Shown: positions 1-4,255 of the stretch, one piece after another
Numbering within the stretch: the first letter of the stretch is position 1
Layout: each line of letters opens with the position of its first letter
Translations under genes and position numbers: made by a program
From: Sulfurospirillum arcachonense
GTDB lineage: Bacteria; Campylobacterota; Campylobacteria; Campylobacterales; Sulfurospirillaceae
Assembly (NCBI GenBank): GCA_015662785.1
Contig: DQTM01000043.1
Span: 1-5,617 of the forward strand
Length of the DNA stretch: 5,617 nucleotides
Reading direction: 5' to 3'
Notes under the pieces: generated by a model
What the model was told of the DNA's origin: nothing
Seen by the model: only the letters and a program-made list of their open reading frames with translations
Databases searched by the model: none

Positions 1-429
1 ATTTTATCTATACTATCTTCATATGAGCCTTGAACATAGATTGTTCCTAGTGTATTGCTTTCTATATTTTTATGTACTAAATCAATATTCTCTTCTATAA
101 TATACTTTTGCTTTTTTTCGCCACTATTAATAATGTTAGAATTATTCTCTTTTATCTCTATATATGTTATTTCCAGGTAGTTTTAAAATACTATCAATAA
201 TGATTTCAAGCTGTGAATTATCTAGTTGCCATATAGCCATACTTATGGACTCTATGCGAGTGTCTTTTATTTGATTTATGCTTTTATTGACTAGTTTTAT
301 AGATCTGTCATAATCATTTTTTAGTATAAATCCAGTTTGAATAATAGTAAAAATTATACTAATTAAAAAAAGAAAACTAAAAAGAGTTATAGTCAATTTT
401 TTATTGTTTACAATTTTATTTTTAGGCAT
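1..429 (-). pseudogene. Membrane-anchored periplasmic sensor protein, N-terminal part, frameshifted and cut by the window edge
   Basis: This is the N-terminus of a signalling protein whose output domain (histidine kinase, GGDEF or similar) would lie beyond the left edge. The ATG at 429-427 has a good ribosome site (AGGGAG). Residues about 13-35 form one membrane segment, followed by an extracytoplasmic stretch with the pattern MAIWQLDNSQLEIIIDSILKLPG (about 64-86), which I recognise from sensor domains of Campylobacterota histidine kinases and cyclases. The reading frame ends at a TAA at 144-142 after 95 residues. In another frame the coding sense resumes exactly there: removing one T from the TTT run at 170-172 gives LPG-ITYIEIKEN and then about 55 residues without a stop to position 1, including IDLVHKN and LGTIYVQGS, also typical of this domain. 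I therefore read it as one gene with a single-base insertion. It could be a true pseudogene, a phase-variable site or a sequencing error. The output domain is unknown. Confidence 0.75.
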
Positions 430-463
430 AAAACTCCCTCTTATTATAGAGTGTAAATAAAAC

Positions 464-479
464 TGCTATAATTATAGCA
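464..479. promoter_or_regulatory. Palindromic bidirectional extended -10 promoter
   Basis: TGCTATAATTATAGCA is a perfect 16-bp palindrome lying between two divergent genes. On each strand it reads TGC-TATAAT, an ideal extended -10 element. The plus-strand hexamer is 467-472 and the minus-strand hexamer is 476-471. The plus start point would be near 479, leaving a leader of about 20 nt with AAGGCGG before the ATG at 500. The minus start would be near 464, leaving about 35 nt before the ATG at 429. No convincing -35 box is visible, as is usual for sigma-70 promoters in Campylobacterota. The same palindrome could also bind a dimeric regulator. Confidence 0.65.
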
Positions 480-499
480 AAACTATTTTAAGGCGGCAT

Positions 500-949
500 A
501 TGTCACTAAAGAGCACTAAAACATTTTTTCTCTCATTCTTTAGAGAACTGTTTGTTTATCACCATACATCTTTGGAGTTTAGAGCAAAATTGTTTGCTTC
601 AATGATAGCTTCAAATCAAATAGACAATAGTTGTGAGTATGTAGTATTGAAAAAAATTGCAAAAGAAATATATAAAGAAGATGAATACCGTGTTGATGTA
701 CTTGTGCATACAACTAAAGAGTATGTCAATAAAATAATACAAAATGATTCTCTTGATATTGACCATCTACTTTTAGATATAGACAAAGAGATGAGAAAAC
801 ACAAAAGATTTGTAGATAAGATAAATATGGACCATCTTCGTAGTTTTTATGCTTGTAATGGCGATGAAGATACCATACTACTGCAAACAAGGATTTTAGA
901 GTTTTATGAGAGTGAAATAAAGTCTAGAAAAAAAGTTTCAACTACTTAA
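500..949 (+). CDS. Conserved-looking hypothetical protein, possibly TerB-like helical fold
   Basis: I do not firmly recognise this 149-residue protein. It starts at ATG 500 with a clear ribosome site (AAGGCGG at 490-496), and the palindromic promoter lies just upstream. There is no signal peptide or membrane segment, so it is probably cytoplasmic. The sequence is rich in charged residues and looks all-helical. The stretch around residues 27-55 (FRAKLFASMIASNQIDNSCE, then LKKIAKEIYKED) resembles the first acidic-loop helix pair of TerB-family proteins, which carry a DGxIDxxE-like motif. The second half (residues about 88-140, with NGDEDT) could be the matching repeat. That similarity is weak and by eye only; no function should be assumed. 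The last 8 bp overlap the stop end of the convergent DUF302 gene. It is the only plus-strand gene in the window. Confidence 0.8.
   Translation: MSLKSTKTFFLSFFRELFVYHHTSLEFRAKLFASMIASNQIDNSCEYVVLKKIAKEIYKEDEYRVDVLVHTTKEYVNKIIQNDSLDIDHLLLDIDKEMRKHKRFVDKINMDHLRSFYACNGDEDTILLQTRILEFYESEIKSRKKVSTT
928..946 (-). terminator. Weak possible terminator after the DUF302 gene
   Basis: Read on the minus strand, a short stem (AAGT/ACTT with a 7-nt loop) overlaps the DUF302 stop codon and is followed by a run of seven T (934-928). The stem is only four pairs and AT-rich, so termination would be inefficient. It lies inside the 3' end of the convergent plus-strand gene. Confidence 0.22.
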
Positions 950-1394
950 TAGCAATATTTGTAAATTTATCAAGTATCTCACTCATTTTAAGAGCTTCTT
1001 TTGTGTCTCCTAGATTGTATATATTTTTTAAAAACATAGGGTCACGGTATTTAATATAGACTTTTTTATCTTCAGCCTCATAAATTAAAACTTTTAAAGG
1101 CAAATCCAAACCAACAGCAGGATCGTGTTGTAGCAGATTTAGACAGATATTAGACTCTTCAAATATTATGAGTTTTGCTTCACCCATTGAAAATTGTCCA
1201 CGTTTAATAGCATTTTGTTTATGGTCTATAATAGTGAACTCTTTTGCGCCATACTCTTTTACTATTATTGAGAGCATGTTAACAGTTTCATCAACACTAT
1301 TTTTACTTAGTTTAGTCACAATACCATTTTTATTCATGGATGCACTTAAAAGAGTTATAGGCAATATAAAAAGTAAAATATAAATAATTTTCAT
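942..1394 (-). CDS. Secreted DUF302 domain protein
   Basis: This 150-residue protein has an N-terminal signal peptide (basic start, hydrophobic core residues 3-17, likely cleavage near LLSAS at 16-20), so it should act in the periplasm. There is no lipobox cysteine. The rest fits the DUF302 family: VDETVNMLSIIVKEYGAKEF at about 34-53, IDH at 56-58, then an MGEAKLIIFEES stretch at 70-81 and the family hallmark DLPLKVLIYE with VYIKYRDP at 97-119. DUF302 proteins have no settled biochemical role; some sit beside sulfur or redox genes. Length is normal for a signal peptide plus one domain. The ATG at 1394 has an in-frame TAA four codons upstream, so the start cannot be further out, but no Shine-Dalgarno sequence is visible. 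A GATAAT at 1408-1403 would give a nearly leaderless transcript. The gene ends in an 8-bp overlap with the convergent gene. Confidence 0.85.
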   Translation of the reverse strand: MKIIYILLFILPITLLSASMNKNGIVTKLSKNSVDETVNMLSIIVKEYGAKEFTIIDHKQNAIKRGQFSMGEAKLIIFEESNICLNLLQHDPAVGLDLPLKVLIYEAEDKKVYIKYRDPMFLKNIYNLGDTKEALKMSEILDKFTNIAIK

Positions 1395-1402
1395 AACAAC
1401 AT

Positions 1403-1408
1403 ATTATC
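1403..1408 (-). promoter_or_regulatory. Possible -10 element of the DUF302 gene
   Basis: On the minus strand GATAAT lies only 8 bp upstream of the ATG at 1394. If used, the mRNA would start within a few bases of the start codon, which would fit the absence of a ribosome site. The upstream sequence is A/T-rich without a clear -35. Confidence 0.3.
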
Positions 1409-1412
1409 AAAA

Positions 1413-1428
1413 TTAACTTTTAAGTTAA
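1413..1428. repeat. AT-rich perfect inverted repeat between the DUF481 remnant and DUF302
   Basis: TTAACTT and AAGTTAA (7 bp each, 2-bp spacer) form a palindrome just upstream of the possible DUF302 -10 element. Read on the minus strand it is followed by TTTT, so it could be a very weak terminator for the zinc operon, or an operator for DUF302. With a single G-C pair in the stem neither role is firm. Confidence 0.35.
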
Positions 1429-1460
1429 ATTAAATTAACTATTTTTTTAAAAAAGTAAGT

Positions 1461-1873
1461 TTAAAACTCATATCCTAGTCCTAAAAGTAACTGATAGTTA
1501 TCTTTTTCAGGTAGTGTTCCATCTTCTCTTTTTGTAGGATTTTCTATTTTATCCCATATAAAAGTAACTGCAAAATCAAAATCTTTATAAAAATCATGCT
1601 TTAACTTAGAGAGTAAATGGTGAGTATAGCTTCCATTTTCTTTGTTTTTAGTCTTTTTATATATTTAAATCTTATGCTTTGCTCTTTAAATCTTGTACTT
1701 TTAAACTCTACTCTATCATCATATATGTTATAAAACTCACCAATTACAAGTTCTCCAGAAGTAAGTATAATCCAATCTTTTTCTTTTATATTTTCAAGAG
1801 CATATTTTTCTAAAGCAGACTCAGTCGCATTTACATGTAAGAGAAATAAAAATAGTAAAAATAGTTTTTTCAC
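1461..1873 (-). pseudogene. DUF481 (YdiY-like) outer-membrane protein gene, remnant with internal deletion
   Basis: Both ends of a DUF481 beta-barrel gene are present but not the middle. The 5' piece starts with GTG at 1873, overlapping the znuB stop by 4 bp (GTGA). It encodes a signal peptide (about 1-16, MKKLFLLFLF..VNA) and the typical N-terminal domain: DWIILTSGELVIGEF and YDDRVEFKS at about 33-59. That frame stops at 1601. In a different frame, open from 1664 to a TAA at 1463-1461, the sequence reads as the barrel's last strands: SYTHHL, FYKDFDFAVTFIWDKIENP and a C-terminal LGLGYEF ending in an aromatic residue, as expected for an outer-membrane barrel. Joined, they give only about 135 residues, while family members are usually about twice that or more. 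The simplest reading is an internal deletion with the junction around 1630-1664 that also shifted the frame. A 90-residue truncated product could still be made, but it would lack the barrel. Confidence 0.75.
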
Positions 1874-2682
1874 TTAAAAATACTTTTGAGTTTTAAAAAT
1901 AGTAAAAACAAAACAAGCGACATAGCAGAAACTAAGATAATAGATGCCCCACTCGTTATATCAAAATTGTATGAGATAAAGAGACCCAAAAGCGTAAAAA
2001 TTGTAGATATTATGGCTGAAAAAAACATCATACTATATAGAGAATTAGATAGCTTTTCAGCAATATATATGGGAATTGTAAGAAGCGCTATAACCAAAAT
2101 AAGCCCTACTATTTTGATAGCAATTACAACGGTAAGAGCCGAAAGAACTAAGATAAGAGTATAAAAAAACTTTACGCTAACACCTCTTAGAAGTGCATAT
2201 TCACTATCATATGATACAGCCAAAATATCTCTATACCAAAAAGTAACAACAAAAATTATAGTAAGAACAAGGGCTGACATAAACCAAATATCTTCTTGAC
2301 TAACTGCTAGAATAGAGCCAAAAAGATAACTCATCAAATCGACATTATATCCAGGAGTCATATCAACAAATAAAATTCCAATTGCCATTCCAACTGCCCA
2401 GATAAGCCCTATAAAAGTGTCTGTTCTTTCTCTATGTTTAAGTGTTATAAAAGCTATTAACAGAGCTGCACCAACTGCAAACAATGAAGCTCCTAAAAAA
2501 ATAGGAATACCAAAGTAAACAGCAAGTCCAATTCCTCCATAAGAAGTATGAGCAATGCCTCCAGCCAAAAAAACCATTCTGTTTACCACAATGAGTGAAC
2601 CGATGATCCCCGAAGCTATGCTTACTAGTATTCCTGCAATAATTGCGTTTTGTATAAACTCATAGCTTAGAGCATCAAGCAT
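1870..2682 (-). CDS. znuB: Zinc/manganese-type ABC transporter permease (ZnuB-like, ABC-3 family)
   Basis: This is the membrane-spanning subunit of an importer for a divalent metal, most likely zinc, acting as a dimer in the inner membrane with the ATPase encoded just upstream. The 270 residues are normal for the family. The sequence is a series of hydrophobic helices (about eight), with family landmarks in order: GGIAHTSYGGIGLA (41-54), RERTDTFIGLIWA (84-96), DLMSYLFGSIL (115-125), the AIKIVGLILVIALLTIP segment (188-204) and YNFDITSGASIIL (238-250). The ATG at 2682 lies 8 bp inside the end of znuC, with an AGGA ribosome site, indicating translational coupling. The stop overlaps the GTG of the DUF481 remnant. 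Manganese and iron permeases share this fold, so the metal is inferred from the Fur-family neighbour and general resemblance, not from a diagnostic residue. Confidence 0.9.
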   Translation of the reverse strand: MLDALSYEFIQNAIIAGILVSIASGIIGSLIVVNRMVFLAGGIAHTSYGGIGLAVYFGIPIFLGASLFAVGAALLIAFITLKHRERTDTFIGLIWAVGMAIGILFVDMTPGYNVDLMSYLFGSILAVSQEDIWFMSALVLTIIFVVTFWYRDILAVSYDSEYALLRGVSVKFFYTLILVLSALTVVIAIKIVGLILVIALLTIPIYIAEKLSNSLYSMMFFSAIISTIFTLLGLFISYNFDITSGASIILVSAMSLVLFLLFLKLKSIFK

Positions 2683-3409
2683 GAGAGTTTCCTATCATTT
2701 GAAGTAGTTCTACTTCACAAAAGTGCTCATCTTTTGTATGAAATTTTCTCTTTTTACTTACGTCGTGGAATGCTGCCTTTTTGTTTACATGTAGAACACT
2801 TGAGGCATACTCTAAAATGACTGATATATCGTGACTTACAACAATTATAGTTATATGTTTATTTAGTTCTTTTAGAAGTTCATAAACCTCTTTTTGTCCG
2901 GTTGTATCTATATTTGATGTCGGCTCATCTAAAAGAAGTATTTTAGGATGGGAACATAAAGCACGAGCTATCATTACTCGTTGTCTTTGTCCTCCTGATA
3001 GGGAACCAATTTTTTTATCGGCGTATTTCCCCATACTAACTTGCTCTAATGAAGACAAAGCACACTCTATTTCTTCTTTTTTATAGCCAATAAGAGGACG
3101 TTTATGTCCAACATGTCCCATCATGACAACTTCTATGACTTTAATAGGAAAATTAGTATTTACATTTGTATTTTGAGGAACATAACCTATGGAAGTTAGG
3201 TTTTTAGAAGGATTTTCATTAAAAATTTTTATTGAATTTTTTGGAGCTTTTTCAATGCCTAACATAAGTTTTAAAAGCGTACTTTTCCCACCACCATTTG
3301 GTCCAATGATGGCTAAGAATTCTTTAGCTTTTACATGTAAATTTATATTTTCTAAAATAGTATCTTTTTCATAAGAAAAAGTAAGGTTTTTTATATCTAT
3401 AATATTCAT
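2675..3409 (-). CDS. znuC: Zinc/manganese-type ABC transporter ATP-binding protein (ZnuC-like)
   Basis: This cytoplasmic ATPase drives the metal importer with the adjacent permease. Its 244 residues carry every ABC motif: Walker A GPNGGGKST (36-44), Q-loop at Q79 (YVPQ), signature LSGGQ (137-141), Walker B ILLLDEP (157-163) and the switch histidine in SHD (H193). The order and the MMGHVGHKRPL segment after the Q-loop fit the Zn/Mn/Fe chelate-type family. The tail is rich in His, Cys and acidic residues (HTKDEHFCE, about 224-232), which could sense metal; that is inference. The start is set at ATG 3409 because the protein then begins with the usual short beta strand (MNIIDIKNLTFSY) and has a GGGA upstream. 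The same frame stays open through the tRNA gene to 3499, but that extension is not protein-like. The start lies 16 bp after the tRNA's CCA end. No substrate-binding protein gene adjoins it. Confidence 0.92.
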   Translation of the reverse strand: MNIIDIKNLTFSYEKDTILENINLHVKAKEFLAIIGPNGGGKSTLLKLMLGIEKAPKNSIKIFNENPSKNLTSIGYVPQNTNVNTNFPIKVIEVVMMGHVGHKRPLIGYKKEEIECALSSLEQVSMGKYADKKIGSLSGGQRQRVMIARALCSHPKILLLDEPTSNIDTTGQKEVYELLKELNKHITIIVVSHDISVILEYASSVLHVNKKAAFHDVSKKRKFHTKDEHFCEVELLQMIGNSHA

Positions 3410-3425
3410 ATTTTTCCCATTTATG

Positions 3426-3513
3426 TGGCAGAGAGGAAGGGATTCGAACCCTCGGTAGAGTAAACTACACAGACGTTCCAGGTCTGCACCTTCGGCCACT
3501 CGGACACCTCTCT
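3426..3513 (-). tRNA. tRNA-Ser (anticodon GGA)
   Basis: The 88-nt gene includes the encoded CCA end (3428-3426). The acceptor stem pairs AGAGAGG (3513-3507) with CCTCTCT (3436-3430), and G is the discriminator base. The anticodon stem CAGAC/GTCTG closes the loop CTGGAAC, giving anticodon GGA (3479-3477), which reads UCC and UCU. A long variable arm (TGTAG..CTCTAC) and a G-rich D loop are typical of serine tRNAs. The T arm has GTTCGAATC. The gene sits between a Fur-family gene (22 bp) and znuC (16 bp), all on the same strand and with no terminator in between. Maturation by RNase P and 3' trimming would therefore cut the shared transcript. Confidence 0.97.
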
Positions 3514-3528
3514 ACATGTAGAAGTCGA

Positions 3529-3534
3529 AGTATA
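3529..3534 (-). promoter_or_regulatory. Possible -10 element of the tRNA-Ser gene
   Basis: TATACT on the minus strand lies 15 bp upstream of the tRNA 5' end and just after the Fur-family stop codon. A start near 3522 would leave a leader of about 9 nt, normal for a tRNA. With no terminator behind the tRNA, this promoter would also feed znuC and znuB. Confidence 0.45.
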
Positions 3535-3535
3535 G

Positions 3536-3943
3536 CTATTTTGTGCTTAAACACTCTTTGCAGACAGTGTCAAAAGATATGGTAGCACTTGAAATTTTGC
3601 TACATGTAGAGGATTGAGCTTTTTTTATAATATCATCTGTATTGATTATAAAATCTTCTATTTTCCCACATTTAGAGCAGATTAAATGAGCATGATTTTC
3701 TTTTGTTATCTCGTAGTACTCTTTTTTGTTTGCTATCTTTACTTCACTTAGTATCTCTTTTTTTACCATTTCATTTATGTTTCTATATATTGTCGATAAT
3801 GATAGTGTAGGAAATTTTAGTTTTGTAAGTTGTTCAATACCTTCTAAAGTAACGTGACCATGTTGTTCAAGAACACCTAGTACACATAATCTTTGTGGTG
3901 TTGCTTTTAAAGAATGTAGTTTTAAAATATCTACATGTGACAT
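3536..3943 (-). CDS. Fur-family metal- or peroxide-responsive repressor (Fur/Zur/PerR type)
   Basis: This 135-residue DNA-binding repressor has the Fur layout. The winged-helix N-terminus starts LKATPQRLCVLGVLEQHGH (12-30), and LSLSTIYRNINEMVKKEIL (47-65) is the recognition helix and following helix. The dimer domain begins with HAHLICSKCGKIEDF (84-98). Structural zinc ligands are visible as two CxxC pairs, C89/C92 and C128/C131. Likely regulatory-site residues by family comparison are H30, E78, H84, H86 and D97; this set resembles PerR and Fur about equally. Gene order, directly before the tRNA and znuCB, makes a zinc-responsive (Zur) role attractive, but the sequence alone does not decide. 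The ATG at 3943 has AAGG upstream and a TGATATTAT extended -10 close by. A near-palindrome over that -10 suggests autoregulation. It is a little shorter than E. coli Fur and lacks an extra C-terminal His-rich tail. Confidence 0.88.
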   Translation of the reverse strand: MSHVDILKLHSLKATPQRLCVLGVLEQHGHVTLEGIEQLTKLKFPTLSLSTIYRNINEMVKKEILSEVKIANKKEYYEITKENHAHLICSKCGKIEDFIINTDDIIKKAQSSTCSKISSATISFDTVCKECLSTK

Positions 3944-3960
3944 TATTGTGCCTTTTTAAT

Positions 3961-3976
3961 TTTATAATATCATAAA
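3961..3976 (-). promoter_or_regulatory. Promoter of the Fur-family gene with overlapping near-palindromic operator candidate
   Basis: On the minus strand TG-A-TATTAT (3972-3964) is an extended -10 element. Its start point would be near 3957, about 14 nt before the ATG. It is embedded in TTTATAATATCATAAA, a near-palindrome in which 14 of 16 positions are symmetric (arms TTTAT/ATAAA). Fur-family proteins bind such AT-rich dyads, and binding here would block the promoter. The operator role is inference. Confidence 0.5.
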
Positions 3977-4030
3977 TAGTAATTTTTAGCAACAACTCTT
4001 TTTTTAGTTTAGGTTTTTAAGTGAGTAAAG

Positions 4031-4168
4031 ATTGGATGGATATTAGAAATCCGTTTTTTTAATAGAGAATCTGTATGGGAGTGTGTGTGATAAGAATGAC
4101 AGATTTGACATAAGTCAAAATACTCGATGCATTGCATCTCAAAAAAACGAATTTCCAATTTATCCAAT
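4031..4168 (-). repeat. Long imperfect inverted repeat enclosing three small hairpins; structured RNA or MITE-like element
   Basis: The outer arms, 4031-4060 and 4141-4168, match at 25 of 28 positions with one 2-nt bulge. Both begin ATTGGAT and end CGTTTTTTT when read inward. Inside are three further pairings: AATCTGT 4068-4074 with ACAGATT 4099-4105 (7 bp, 24-nt loop containing a GTGTGTGTG tract); TTTGAC 4104-4109 with GTCAAA 4114-4119 (4-nt loop, sharing two bases with the previous stem); and GATGC 4126-4130 with GCATC 4134-4138 (3-nt loop). Drawn together they make a long stem closed by a multi-branched head. In minus-strand RNA two of the three outer mismatches become G-U pairs, while on the plus strand they are A-C, which favours a minus-strand transcript. 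It lies downstream of cyuA and upstream of the Fur promoter. It could be a small RNA, a 3' UTR element or a non-autonomous mobile repeat. I know of no named family that it matches. Confidence 0.6.
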
Positions 4169-4172
4169 TAAA

Positions 4173-4203
4173 TTTAACTCTTCGGAGAAGATGAAAAGTT
4201 AAA
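4173..4203. repeat. Second hairpin next to the structured element
   Basis: TTTAACT (4173-4179) pairs with AGTTAAA (4197-4203) and encloses a small inner hairpin, CTTC-GGA-GAAG (4180-4190), with six unpaired bases on one side. No T run follows on either strand, so it is not a standard terminator. It begins four bases after the long inverted repeat and may belong to the same folded unit. Confidence 0.45.
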
Positions 4204-4234
4204 CTATTGGTAAAATTATATCTCTATTGAAAAC

Positions 4235-4255
4235 AAAAAAATTGTCCTAGGTCAA
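4235..4255 (-). terminator. Possible weak intrinsic terminator of cyuA
   Basis: On the minus strand TTGAC-CTAG-GACAA (4255-4242), starting inside the stop codon, is followed at once by seven T (4241-4235). The stem has one A-A mismatch and few pairs, so it would be leaky and could allow readthrough into the structured element at 4168-4031. Confidence 0.35.

Noticed and set aside
616..804. Minus-strand open frame of 62 codons inside the 149-aa gene
   Set aside because: It lies wholly within a gene with promoter and ribosome site on the other strand and has no recognisable protein features.
1168..1383. Plus-strand open frame opposite the DUF302 gene
   Set aside because: Its hydrophobic, low-complexity product is a shadow of the DUF302 coding strand, and no ribosome site supports it.
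1886..2164. Plus-strand open frame opposite znuB
   Set aside because: znuB is unambiguous on the other strand, and this product has no family resemblance.
3410..3499. N-terminal extension of ZnuC by 30 residues in the same open frame
   Set aside because: This stretch is the tRNA-Ser gene read in frame. The protein has its normal family start at ATG 3409.
4038..4060. Plus-strand hairpin plus T7 resembling an intrinsic terminator
   Set aside because: No plus-strand gene lies upstream to terminate, and the T7 is better explained as one arm of the long inverted repeat pairing with A7 at 4141-4147.
4080..4089. GTGTGTGTG tract as a phase-variable microsatellite
   Set aside because: It has only four to five dinucleotide units, lies outside any coding frame and is not placed in a promoter spacer; it is the loop of a potential hairpin.
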